A stretch of 64,000 nucleotides of DNA, from assembly GCF_000004825.1 (NCBI RefSeq), contig NW_008805074.1, positions 434,001 through 498,000 of the forward strand. Direction: 5' to 3'. This document shows positions 45,495 to 57,433 of the stretch, in pieces (position 1 is the stretch's first letter; each line of letters opens with the position of its first letter). The notes beneath the pieces were generated by a model. It did not search any database and was not told the DNA's origin. It saw nothing but the letters and a program-made list of their open reading frames with translations. This stretch comes from Heterostelium album PN500 (Eukaryota; Evosea; Eumycetozoa; Acytosteliales; Acytosteliaceae). The translations under genes were made by a program, and so were the position numbers.

Positions 45495-48405
45495 CTATTT
45501 GTTTATATGGTTATTATTATAGTCGTTAAATATTTTATCGGAAATATTGTTGATTCTGATTTTCATCATTCTTTGTTTGTGTCGGTGATAGATGTAGATT
45601 CCAACGGTTACCATGAATGCAACACCAAATACGACCGACGTTACAATGATGATTACTCTTTTGTTAAAGTCACTGGTTGAAACACAGCCTGGAATACTAT
45701 TGGTTAGGATCACTGAGAAATCGGGATCTATGGTTACCTGGTCTTGGAAGTAGGGAATGGTGATGCCGAATGTTGCAATGCTATTGTTGGCTGATATTAT
45801 TGAATTCTCAATGTTGATGATTCGACCGTCGAGTATAGCGGTTGCTGCGAATCGGGCATTCATCACCACGCCGCTGTTGGGTGAGCGTATCGTAGTGGAT
45901 TTCAGCGAGCCTGGATTGAGAATATTGTTTAGCGAGGATGTTGAGTTGCTCGATGGAGATGAACCAGAATTACAGTTATTGTTACTTGTCGAGTTATTCG
46001 ACTGCACGAATCCAGTGGAATAAATCACTCTCAGAGAATTCAATTGACTCATCCACGGCCAATCGGAAATGATAAATGTAAATTTCACAGTATTTGGTTC
46101 CATTAGGAGAGTCTCTGTTCCAAATGAGTAGTTGGTAGCAATGTTAAATGATTCTACCAACGCTCTAAATATTGTGAAGTAATAGTGACCGGAATATACT
46201 TTCGAGTTGTTGGTTTCATAAACCGTATCCCAAACAGTTGATAAACTAATGTTCTGAACTACTTCCATAGCATCTGTCAATTCCTGAACTTCAACCATTG
46301 TGATCGATACATTGTAGTCTGAAAAGTCGAGTTTAAAATTGATATCTGGAGAGTTTTCTCCTTTGTCAATAGAGGTATTGTTTACAATTTCTAAAATAAG
46401 AGGAATGATTAATTATCATTAATATTAAATCTTAGATTATTTTTTTTAAAGAATAAATACTTACCAACACTACAATCAGCTTCAGTATATCCATTGCACA
46501 CACAATATCCATCCACACATTTACCATTTCCACTACACTCTGGAGTGCCTGGACATTTTAATTGAATATCTATAATGTTTATGAAAAAGTAAGTATTACT
46601 TCAATTCTAAATTTAATTTATATTTTAATTAACTCTTACCATTATAAATAATAAAAGAAGAAGGTATTCCAGCAATTGCATAATTATTATCGGAAATATT
46701 TATAACAATAGTTCCAATTGGAGTTGTCACTTGAGCAGGTGGAATGTAAGCCAATAGTTTACCTGTGCCATCTTCATTATATTTATAGTCCACAATTTTT
46801 CTATTTTGGTTATTCACCATAATTGTGACTATAGAGGCATTTTGAGGGAGATTATATCCAGATATAGATATATTTCCACCTTCGACAGAGTTGATTTTCG
46901 ATGAATTATATACATAAGGTCTGTCCAAAGTAAGATTAAATATGATTCCCCATGGATTTACTATAAATTTAGTATTTCCCATTAAAGTTTGCTTAAAGTT
47001 TGTCGAACAACTAAAATAAATTTTGTTAATTAAATTTAAATTTTAAATAAATAGGTTAAACATGATATTTACCAAGTTCCAATGTTTTGGTTAGTTATAG
47101 TATCGTATTTTGGATAACATTTTAGAATTTCACCAGTGTCCAATCTCATAATATCAATATTTGATTGATATCTCTGATTGATACAGAATGTTGATAATGA
47201 ACTTGTAAAGTTGGATGGTCTAGTAATTTCATACTTATATTCTATATAGGTTATTAGTTTTTTGTTTTATATTAGTTAATTTTATAAATTAATAATACTT
47301 ACCACATAGGATATTATTGACACTTGACTGGAAGTTAAAGAAATAACTTTGACAAATAACATCTTGTGAAGGAGTACTTTTATCATTGTTTCCAGTTATA
47401 TCTAAATGACATCGTGGTGTTCCATTATTATTGTAAAGAATATCCATTAAATTAGTGGGATAAATCGAACTTAGACTATTATATTGAAAGTTTCTAAAAT
47501 AAAAAAGTTAATTATTTAAAACAAAAAAATATTTTGTTTTTCTACTTACATTGATCTCAATTTTGTTAAAATTTTAACAGGTAAGAATGGAATATAATCT
47601 GTAAGCTGATAGTTTTTCGTTACAAATCTAAATTTAAGTTAGTAATCTATTTATTAAATATTTATTTTATAAAATATTTACATTGTTTGAAGGTTCAAAG
47701 AATTATAAAAATTAACATTTGAAAATGAAGTAAAGTTGGTATCAACTATAACTCTAATAAAAAATTAATATTTGAATTTATATCTTTGGCAAATTCTAAC
47801 TTACAAATCTTCTAAACTCTTTGTAGTAAAAGAATAGCTAATGGTACCAATAAATGAAGTAGAAATGAAAGATCTATGTAAAAAATAAATTAGATTGTTG
47901 TTTTTATATTGAAAAATATGAATTGATTTTCCTTACATTTTTTTAACAGAATCAGGAACTATTGGACAAACTGTACCTATTCCGATATTTTTTCCTATCA
48001 AAGATAAAATTTCTAACCTTGATAAACCCCTTATATCACCAGAAAAGGTTCCTTTATAAGTTTGATCTAAAATACTACATTTTTTATAAATATTTTTATT
48101 TATTTTGAAACTGATTGGAAAATAAACTTACAGGCTATAAACATAATCACCCTGGGAATCTGATTTACATACTACCCCAGTTAAATTACAAGTTTGTATA
48201 CTATATTGATCCCATTTATTCTCAGGACTAGCTCCATTCGATATTGAAACCAATGCATTATCTAAAATAATTTTTAAATTAACATATTTTTTAATTTTTG
48301 TTTATAAATTAACTTACATTGTGGTGAATTAAAAGTAATATTAAAGGAATACACTTTAATAATAATAGATAGTAAAAACAAAATGAATAAAGTTATGTAT
48401 TTCAT
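45495..48405 (-). CDS. comC-like LRR/TIG/EGF type I membrane protein
   Basis: Eleven exons on the minus strand: 48405-48318, 48261-48132, 48074-47937, 47873-47805, 47753-47682, 47627-47550, 47493-47303, 47241-47073, 47010-46640, 46569-46465 and 46390-45495. All phases close, giving 768 residues. The layout is a signal peptide (1-19), an LRR N-cap (WDQYSIQTCNLTGVVC), leucine-rich repeats to about 190, a Cys-containing region, a TIG/IPT immunoglobulin-like domain (~340-435; INSVEGGNISISGYNL), one EGF repeat (CPGTPECSGNGKCVDGYCVC), a long beta-rich ectodomain with NxT/S sites, one transmembrane helix (~714-738) and a short basic tail. This matches the comC family of dictyostelid surface proteins; comC acts in cell communication during development. 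Ligand unknown. The gene is lineage-specific in architecture. Confidence 0.85.
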
Positions 48406-49066
48406 TTTTGATATAATAAATAAAACAAAAGTAACAAATTTAAAACAAATAATTTAATTCTACAAGTTTGTTTATGTTACAAAAAAACAAATGTAAACAA
48501 AGATTTCAACTTTGATCAATAATCAGTTTAATTGTATAAATCAGGTAATTCAACTGTCTAAATAGAATATCTTAATTTAAAGTTTGATGTCCAATGGATT
48601 TGAAGTTTAAAAACTTTGTCAAACCTTGAAAAAAAAAATTTTGTGGTCCAATAAAAATTTATTGGTTCAAACCAAAATTGACAAAAAAGAAGAAAAAAAG
48701 CAAAATGTGGGTGGTTCCACACAAACATTGTTGATTTATTAACTGATCATTTTTCAAGTTAACAAATCTTGAGATGTTGTAAAATCAATTATTTACTGGT
48801 AAGTTCTAAAGGTTTGGATTTTAGATTTGGTATTTTTAATAAATTAAATTAATGGTGATGTACTGGATTTTGTTTGTTTCAGAAAAAAAAAGATTAATTG
48901 GTTGGTTGATTGTTGTTCGCTGACTTTAAAGTCTTGTCTTGTCTATCTACTTGTCTGTATGTCTCTATGTCACTAGTCTTTGGATTGATTATTATGTTGT
49001 TTGTTATTGGTTGATTTTGGTTGTTGATTATTTTTGTTTTTGTGAAATGTAAGAATTATATCATTA
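48406..49066. other. intergenic, AT-rich
   Basis: 5' flank of the comC-like gene and 3' flank of the C2-LRR gene. It holds CTATCT/GTCTGTATGTC pyrimidine-rich stretches near 48940-48975. No gene. Confidence 0.7.
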
Positions 49067-51277
49067 TTATGGTAGGAGTTCTTTAATCTTCTTGAGTGAG
49101 CTAACGAGACCAACAATTAGATGAGGATCGGAGGAGTTTGGTATCAATTGATACAGTGAATCTAAAACAATATCGGCGTCGTCGATCGATGCTACAACCA
49201 AATCCTTTAGAGTTTCCAGCTTATCATTACCCGAGTGAATCTTACCAGAGGTTCCTGAGAGTGGAACTCCAGGTGTTGGAAAAGCATTTGGAATTAATGC
49301 TTTAATTGCTTCTATTTCCTATTTATTAAAATAAATATTAGTTAATAAATTTGAAAAGCATATATAGTAATTTAATAATAAACAAATAACATACAGGTTT
49401 CATTGATTTCATCATATTGGCAATTGAAATACCTTCTTGAATATTTACACATCTGAGAATTTGAGTTTTCACTTTGTTTATCTTTGGTCTGATTTCACCA
49501 CGGATAATGGCTATCGACCAGTTCTTGAGAGCGATCGATTTAGTCAAGATATCTTGCTGTGCGTTGGGTGCAGCGGTCGGTTGAGTTGGTGCTGGTTTGT
49601 TGCTAACCAAACCCATTGGCTTTGGAAATACAGGTTGTTGTTGTTGCTGTTGCTGTTGTGAAGATGCTGTTGTTGAGGTTGTTGTTGAGGTTGTCGAGTT
49701 GTTGACGCCAGCTGGATTCTTTGCTGTTGGATTACTCGATTGCAATGCTTTATTATTCGATTGTTTCGCTTTCTGATCCGGTAGGGTATAGCCTTGCACT
49801 GCCATTCTCTTCTCCAAATGATCCATCAGATGATCGTTACCAATCTTGTATTTACTGATGATCTCGTCAGAGTTGATAGGATTACCTTCGATGTTGATAC
49901 CGGCACCGATCTTTCCGAGTCCAAAACAATATCCGATCGACAGTGGCAAGTCGGTCAGTCTGTTGTCCATAATATTCAATACGACCAAACGTGTCATTCT
50001 ACCGATTAAGCTAGGCAGTTCCACCAGTTTATTGTTACCGAGATTCAACTCGAGCAGTCTGGTCATCTGTGGGAATTCTTCGGGTAGTTTGACGAGCTGA
50101 CAGCCGTTGGCGTCGAGCATCTCGAGCGAGCCAAGATTGCAAAAAGTCGGGGGCAGCGACTGCAACGGATTACCGGCGATCACCAACTCCTCGAGCTTGC
50201 TCAGCATTCCGATCTCCTCGCAGAGCACCGAGATCTTGTTGTTTGCCAAATCCAGCTTTTCGAGGCAAACCAACTTTTTGATTTCCGGCGGGATCGCAAT
50301 CAGCTGATTACCGTTGATGGTGAGAGTTTTGAGAAGCGGCAAATCCAGCATATCGCCAGGAATTGTCATTATCATATTTCCACCGAGCGATAGCGACTGC
50401 AGGTTTTTGAACATCTTGAGCTGTGGGAACATCTTGAACTGGTTGAATCCGAGGTCGAGATTGACAATGTCGGGAACGTGCTCCTCGAGGAACTCGGGGA
50501 ACATCTCCAGCCCGATTCCAGTCAGGTCGAGTAGCTCACCGTTCGTTTCGTACGCGGTGACACGGTTGTTCACCTCTGTGATGATATTGGTGGGCAGTTT
50601 GGCTTCGCGCGCGCCACCTGAGTTCATCGACGACACCACACGCGCCTTTATCAGTACTTCACCCTTCACGAAATCATCGGGATGAGTTGGACGCGGTTGC
50701 AATGTATACCAAGTGGGTTGATCGTTCATCGAATTCAAATCGATATAACATTCGCCCAAGAAATCATCGGAGGACATCGCATCCCAATCCGAAAGTACAA
50801 CATGTAATCTCAAGTCCATAGGTGATACTCTCCTACACAAATTTATATAATATTAGCTACACACACATATATATATAGGAGATGAATGATTGATTATCAT
50901 TTCTGATTCTTAATCTATAGAAGAGAGAGATCAAAGTTGAACCTACATTAAAAATGTTTCACCCCATTTTGGATTCAATGTGCGTTTGATTGTTTTTGTC
51001 TTTTTCTTTTGTAAACCTAAATTTAATACACAATATCTATAGATATTATTTGTTTGTTTATGTTTTAAAATGATTAGTTTTTGTAAATATACAGTATTAT
51101 TGATTGATTGTGATAATTACGGGTCACTAAATCCATTTGTATCTGCAGCAACTAGATCACGTGCCTCTATAACTATATATGTAGTTTTTTGTTTGTTTTT
51201 TAATGTTAAGAACTTTTTTTTTTTTTTTAAATTCATACTGGATTATCTATCATACCATTAACCTGTAATATATTCAT
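49067..51277 (-). CDS. C2-domain leucine-rich-repeat protein
   Basis: Five exons on the minus strand: 51277-51256 (22 nt), 51172-51121, 51036-50947, 50832-49395 and 49318-49067, giving 617 residues. Residues 1-~110 are a C2 domain: LQVNVIEARDLVAADTNGFSDPYC, the KKTKTIKRTLNPKWGETF turn and VVLSDWDAMSSDDFLGE, with the Asp residues of the calcium site (GFSDP, SDWD, DDF). Residues ~165-372 are about nine intracellular-type LRRs (LxxLxLxxNxLxxLPxxI, for example MTRLLELNLGNNKLVELP). A Thr/Gln-rich linker and an alpha-helical tail close it. Calcium-dependent membrane binding joined to an LRR scaffold is likely; partners unknown. The 22-nt first exon was found by phase. An alternative acceptor at 51017-51019 for exon 3 gives a stop. 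Confidence 0.85.
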
Positions 51278-51972
51278 GAATGTTTACTTATATATATATA
51301 TATATATATAGTATTTAAAATGTAATTAATCAATGACAGGTCTTGTTTTATTATATCTTTCAACCAATCAAGAAAAATAACAATTGATAAAGATATATAT
51401 TGTATTGTATTTATTGATTTTATTTTTAATATCTTTGTTTAGTTAGACTTTGCTATGATTAATAAATTGATTAATTAAATTGTTAAATTAATAAAAAAAA
51501 GATAAAAAAGTTTTTTTTTTTTTTTTTTTTTGATCAAACACCTTTTTTTGAATCATTTTTTAAATCCAACAATTTACCAATTTTAATAGAATGGATGTCG
51601 GAATTAACAATCAAACCCAATGATGTTTTTTTTTTATCATTTTTATTATTACTCCTAATTTAAAATCTTTTTGGAGCTTTTACCCACATAGAATGTACAG
51701 AATTCTAACAAACACATATACTCACTAAATGTTATAACTCAATGTTGACACTATTACTTTGAGTCAAGGTAATAATAAAAAAACAAAATGAAATTCAAAA
51801 TCATAAGATTGAATATGTGTTATTTTTATCTTGTGTGTGTGTGTATATGATTAGATGTACATTTAAACTCTAATCATAATGATTAAATTACTTATTCATT
51901 CAATGGAAATGAAAAAAAGATATATAATAAAATAGAATAAGATCAATCTCTCTTTTTATTTGTAAAACAAAA
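51278..51972. other. Divergent promoter of C2-LRR and glycosyltransferase-like genes
   Basis: Contains a (TA)11 run at 51289-51310 just 12 bases upstream of the C2-LRR ATG, a 21-T tract at 51511-51531 and otherwise AT-rich DNA. No gene. Confidence 0.7.
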
Positions 51973-53018
51973 ATGACAAAGTTCTATACTTCTAAAACAA
52001 CAACTATATTTCAAGGAAGAATATTGAAATCGAAACCACTTATAATTCTATTATTCTTTGTAATTCATTGTTATTTAATTTATACATTTATAATCATAGG
52101 TATAAAAGAGAAGGAATCTTCCATTAAAATAAATTTATTGGTAATATTAATAAATAAATAAAGTTGGTTGATATTGTTAATAATAACCCAAAATATAAAT
52201 ATTTATCTTTATAATAATTAGAGTTATTATAATAAATCGGATTTAAAAGAAAGACAAAAAGAGATAGATTCTGTCATAGAAAAGAATCTGAAGAATCCTT
52301 ATATTAATAAGATATGGCTGTTTGTCGAGCCAGGCAACGAACCTTCACATCTCCTTAAGAGTAGGTTCAATCGACAAAAGTGTAATTTAATACCGATCGA
52401 CGATAAACCGATGTATGGTGATATGTTTCGATATGCTCAACAGAATTTGAATGGCCAGATCGTTGCAATCACCAACACCGATAACTACTTTGACGAAACT
52501 CTAAAGCTACTGGTCGATCCCACCATCGATTGGAATGAGCGAATGTTCTTCCTGACACGTCTAGAGGATCACAACGGTAACATTCTCGACATGGAGAAAT
52601 GCACAAGATTCTACGATTCCTACGATTCATTCATTTTTAAATCACCTCTGAACAACACCTCACTGCTTTTCAGTAAGCTAGATAAAATCGAATATGGTAC
52701 AGAAGAGTAAGTAAATATTTATAACTTGATTAATAACTATAATATAAATTCTAATTAACTTTATTAATTAGCGTTGAAAATATAATATTGAAAGCATTGT
52801 ATGAGTCGAATGGTATAATGGGAGAGGATCCTTGTGAGTTTCTAAGACTTTACCATCATCATCACGATGATGAGAATAGAGAACAACACAAAGCAGTGGA
52901 TGAGAAAGACATTAGATCAAACTATCCACTAAAGATCTCAGAGCTATCACCTCGTATGGTAGTGGGAATGCCCCAGAGGTTATCAAAAACCTTCCAATTT
53001 CAAAGATACCCAGACTAA
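51973..53018 (+). CDS. Type II membrane protein, glycosyltransferase-like
   Basis: Three exons (51973-52140, 52222-52706, 52772-53018) give 299 residues. A short basic cytosolic start precedes one transmembrane anchor (about 23-43; PLIILLFFVIHCYLIYTFIII). The ectodomain has INKIWLFVEPGNEP, MYGDMFRYAQQNLNGQIVAITNTDNYFDETL and MFFLTRLEDHNG. The NTDNYFDE stretch resembles the DxD-containing strand of GT-A fold transferases, and this arrangement recalls a dictyostelid family of Golgi-type transferase-like proteins. A His-rich patch (YHHHHDDENREQH) lies near 255. No full transferase family is recognised, so sugar donor and acceptor are unknown. Exon 1 uses the gtaata donor at 52141 because the earlier gtataa breaks the frame. 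Confidence 0.65.
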
Positions 53019-53217
53019 CAATCAATTTGTTTTGAAAAAAAAATTAAATAATAATAACAAAAAAAAACATTCGAACAATTCGAACAAAGTTTAATAATAA
53101 TCAACAAATTTATTTCTATTAATATTAATCATAGCATCATTAAATATATTGATTATATCCATTCGAATATTAGAACTTTTGAAAAGATATTCTTAAATAT
53201 AATTGATTGTTAATACC

Positions 53218-53242
53218 AAAAAAAAAAAAAAAAAAAAAAAAA
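53218..53242. repeat. A25 homopolymer
   Basis: Twenty-five consecutive A in the 3' flank of the glycosyltransferase-like gene. Confidence 0.95.
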
Positions 53243-53249
53243 CTTCAAC

Positions 53250-53365
53250 CAGATACATTCGAATCATCTTCGAATCTAAATTTGCGGAGGGTGTTGATTA
53301 CCCTTGAAATTTGTTGTCGATTTTAAAAAATAAAAATCTAAATATTGGGGAGTGTCCAATATTGA
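53250..53365. ncRNA. Candidate small structured RNA (unassigned)
   Basis: GGGT-gttgatt-ACCC enclosed by AAATTT on each side, followed by a perfect 8-bp AATATTGG/CCAATATT hairpin with a 7-base loop. No known RNA family motif seen. Confidence 0.2.
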
Positions 53366-53539
53366 CAACAAGTAAAAACCTTTCATTCGAATCATTAGAA
53401 TAATAATTTTTTTTCATTAAAAAAAATATGATTGCTTTTCTTTTTTGAAAACTATAAATATTTTAATAAATTTGAAGATTAAAGGATAAAAATCTTAAAA
53501 ACAAAATATAAATAATATTAAAATATAAAATATTTAATA

Positions 53540-54193
53540 ATGTCAAACAATATTGTAACACCAAAGAGAGCACTCCTTGTTGTAGATGTTCAAAATGAAT
53601 ATGTTGATGGCGGTTTCAGAATTCAGTATCCACCGGTAAGCATTTCGTTGCCAAACATTGTAAAGATTATGGATAGTGCAGAGGAAGCAAGAGATCCCAT
53701 TATCTTAGTTAGACACTATGCACCTGAGGGTGTTCCAATTTTCGCCAAAGGCACCAACGGTTTCGAATTGCATCCACAAGTAGCTAATCGTCACCACGAT
53801 CTCTTGATAGACAAAACACTTCCCTCTTGTTTCGCCGGAACCAATCTAGAGAGTTTCCTAAAGTCAAAGGATATCAATACCTTAGTCATTGTTGGTTATA
53901 TGACACACAACTGTGATGCCACCACCATCTTTGAAGCTCATCACCGTGGATACAATGTAGAGTTCATTTCCGATGCATCTGGATCGCTTCCCTATGAGAA
54001 CAAAGCTGGCTATGCTTCAGCGGAAGAGTTACACCGTGTATTCTCTGTTGTTTTCCAGAGTAACTACGCTTCAGTCTCGACCACCGAAGAATGGTTAGAA
54101 CTCTCAAAGAAAGGAACCGTCTTACCAGTTAGTAATTATCTTGAATCAAACATTGCTGGACTCAAGAAAGAACAAAACAACATCAAAATTTAA
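53540..54193 (+). CDS. Isochorismatase-family cysteine hydrolase
   Basis: A single exon of 217 residues. The catalytic triad of the family is visible: Asp in ALLVVDVQNEY (near 16), Lys in LLIDKTLPSCF (near 94) and Cys in VGYMTHNCDATTIFEAHHRG (near 129), with the cis-peptide-type GYMTH turn before it. Related enzymes hydrolyse isochorismate, nicotinamide or N-carbamoyl compounds; the substrate here is not predictable. The ADARx alternative AT-motif HHRGY is standard. No signal peptide, so probably cytosolic. The C-terminal ~30 residues (LSKKGTVLPVSNYLESNI) extend past the core fold. Intronless and bacterial-looking in family distribution, but codon use matches its neighbours, so no recent transfer is evident. 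Confidence 0.88.
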   Translation: MSNNIVTPKRALLVVDVQNEYVDGGFRIQYPPVSISLPNIVKIMDSAEEARDPIILVRHYAPEGVPIFAKGTNGFELHPQVANRHHDLLIDKTLPSCFAGTNLESFLKSKDINTLVIVGYMTHNCDATTIFEAHHRGYNVEFISDASGSLPYENKAGYASAEELHRVFSVVFQSNYASVSTTEEWLELSKKGTVLPVSNYLESNIAGLKKEQNNIKI

Positions 54194-57100
54194 ATTTATG
54201 TTTTTCTCAAAATTGGAAATCAATAAATTATGTATTTAAAAATATAGACCTGATAGAATTTTTTTTAAGATTTATAAATATATATATTTATAAATAACTA
54301 TTTAAAAATAGTTAAAACCTAGAGTTTTCCAATCTAGTAACACTTTTTTTTCTTCTTTTTTGAGTACTCTGTTTAGTTTTGTACAGAATATGGTTTCACA
54401 AAAACTTGGATGTCTTGGTCCTTGGTTTGTTTTAGGAAAAAAATATATTTAATTTGTCAAAAAAAAATTTTTACCGTTTGCTAAAAATTCGAAAATTGAT
54501 AAAAAGAGCCAACAATTTAAAAAAATTGTTTTTTCATTTGCAGATTCATTGATGATTGCACCAAAGTGTTGTCATATATCGTTCGACTGTTGAAGGTGTC
54601 TCTTCAAATGGCTAGGCCTACCCACACAAAAATTTTGGAAAACTCTCAAGGTTACACCATAATGTTTATAACCAAAATGATTTTTTAATTAACAATTTCA
54701 TATCAGGATTAATTTATTATAAAATTTAATAATTTAAAACAAACAATTGTATTTTTTTTTTTTTCAATCAATTAAGCAAAAGTAAAAACTAATCTACATA
54801 TACTTAACAGATAATTAAATAAATATAATTATATATCTATTGCAAAATCAAAATTAAGATATTTAAAAAAAAAAGCAAACATAAAAAAACAGAATAACAA
54901 CTCAGTTTAGGTAAGATTGTTTTTTTTTTTAAAATCTTTTAAGTAGAAATAAAAACAAAAAAAGATATGAAATGAATGAAGAGTCTTTGTTAATAGATCA
55001 TTTCAAAAGTAATAGCACTATTTCGAGACAACGAATATATATTGCAAAATTATTTTTTATTTTAATAGATTGTTAGAACCCCCACCACCCACTTCACCTC
55101 TTTAAAACAAACAAACCCGACCTTAGTAGGGGTGTGAATTGAGTGTGTGGTGTGTTGTAAGTCGAGGGGCTTACTCACTATGCAACCCTCATATCAATGT
55201 CCTATGTTATTTAGAAGCTGTCGGTAGCTTTAACTCTCTCTAACTTTTGAATTCTTATTTTTTTGTATTTTATTTTTTCAGACTCTCTGCCTCACAGTGA
55301 CAGTCTCCATTTCAAATAAAACACTAAACTAAATACACTAGCAAACAAACATACAATAGTTTTAAAATTTTAATAACAATACAAAGAACAGACGAGACAA
55401 TAAAAAATAAATAAATAAAACAAGCAAACAAGAATACAAACAATTAATATATAAACATATAATATAATTTTAGAGTATTTTGTGTGTGTGTATTTGACTA
55501 TTGTAAAGTGAGTGTAATATTAAAAATGAGTGTGAATTTGTTTAGTTTTCGCATTGCGTGTTGTTGTTGTTGTGTGAATATATACAAAGCATTGGATTAT
55601 TTGTCATAACATGTCTTTACTTTCACGGTTTTGGTTTTTGTATTGTTTTATTTCTTTTCTTTGTTTTTCATTACCACGCACCTCCATTAACCACAAATAA
55701 ACACAACAACAACAACAATATAACATAAAACTGAAAATTATTTCTCTCTATCACTCTCTATCACTCTATATTACTCTCTATTACTCTCTCACTAGCTTAT
55801 TATTATAGAGATGTGCACATAAATGGATAATTGTTAATAGCTATAAAGTAAACAAACAAAATCTTGTACACAATTAAGAGTTTCAATTCATATATTCCCT
55901 CCATTTCTCAAGAGAGTGATAAAAATAAACGAAGAAAACACACAAACACACAAACACACAACCAACACACAATTAATTAGAGTGAAGTGAGAATGAAATA
56001 ACACAAACAAAAATGTGAACTTGACAAACAACTCATTTTAATTGTGAGAATCCAAAAAGAATAAATAAAAAAAATAAATAACCCCCACCAATATAGTAAA
56101 CTAAGAAAAACTAGTAATTATTTTTATTTTGTTTTTATTTTTTGCATTCATTAAAATTCTCTATACATCTAACTATCTTGTTATCTGTCAAACTAATATT
56201 TTTGATATTAATAACAAGATTTGTTTGTTTTTATTTTTATTTTATTCATTTTTATTTTTGTCAGAACTTAACTTATAAATAAATTTAAAGATTATCATAT
56301 TAAAAAAAAAAAAAAAACGAAAGAGTTGGATTCAAAGTTGCTTGTTATCAAGATATTTAGGGATTATTTTATGAAGGTGTGTTATTATACAAAATCAAAT
56401 CCAATCAACCATATCAATTAAAATCAAAGAATGACAATAATAGTATTTAAACAATATAATTCATCTTCACCTTCATTTGGAAATTAAGAGAAAATAATAA
56501 TGATATGTGTTGACAAATAGATATATAAGTAGTAGAAATAGAAATAGTATAGGATTAGGTATTGGAATAGGAATAGGAATATGGAGTAGTAGATAGAGTA
56601 GACATCAGATTATAATATAACAAAAACATGTGACGCTTGATATTTTAAACTTTCAGAATTATTTTAATTCATTAATATAAAAATTAAGAAGAAAGTGAGT
56701 GTTAAGTAGCGTTATTGTTAATAATATTAATAATCGTTGTTCTTTTAAAATGTTTAGCAATAATAACAATAATTATTTAAATGTCATCTTTAATTAAATT
56801 CAACCCCTAAATCCATCAAAAAATCATAATGATACTTTTTAACCTCCAAAAGAAACATAACAAAACAAACTTGGCAATCCAACCTCGTAAAAAACATTTT
56901 TTTCATTTTTATTAATTTTTTTTGTTTTTTTAAAAATTTTGAATCATTCGTTCATTAATTGTACCGCCACTTTGAACCAAATTAATATTAATTTGATCAA
57001 TATCCTGTCTAACCTATCCTTTCCTATCATTATTTATTTATTTACTTTTTTTTTTTTTTTTTTTTAGCTCGGTAAAAATACAATTCGTTTTTTTAAATAT

Positions 57101-57433
57101 TTATTTATTTATTAATATTTATTATTATTATTATTATATTTTTAGATATCTTGATAGGGGGAAATAGTTAAAAAAAGAAAAAAAAAACAAGCAGTTAAAG
57201 GCAATCAAATTATTACTACGTACGACGACAAATTGTTCAATCAACAATTCTGTTTTTTTTTTTTTTCTCCCTTTTATGATAAGAAATTGTCAGATTTTCA
57301 GAATAGGAGTGTTCTTTTAGCAATAGCAAATATTTGAAATCATAATCATAATAATAATAATAATAAAAATAATCACAAACAATAGACAGTACAGAATTGA
57401 TAGTTAGTCAAACAGTATAGAAGCGACAAAAGA
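54194..57433. other. 3.2-kb intergenic region with a structured candidate and unexplained GC islands
   Basis: No gene recognised. Less AT-rich islands lie at 54380-54425 and 54541-54660, the latter open as FIDDCTKVLSYIVRLLKV without a start. A hairpin-bearing, GC-richer block runs 55081-55240. CA repeats occur around 55925-55970. The rest is AT-rich. Confidence 0.6.
55081..55240. ncRNA. Candidate structured ncRNA block (unassigned)
   Basis: The block is clearly richer in G and C than its surroundings. It contains GTAAG-tcgagggg-CTTAC (55157-55174) and AAGCT-gtcggt-AGCTT (55215-55230). No spliceosomal RNA, SRP or tRNA signature was recognised. Strand unknown. Confidence 0.25.

Larger units (their letters stand above)
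53019..53539. other. intergenic with hairpins and a 25-A tract
   Basis: Holds A25 at 53218-53242, a TTCGAATC doublet and two stem-loops at 53278-53315 (GGGT/ACCC flanked by AAATTT repeats) and 53341-53363 (AATATTGG/CCAATATT). No ORF. Confidence 0.65.
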
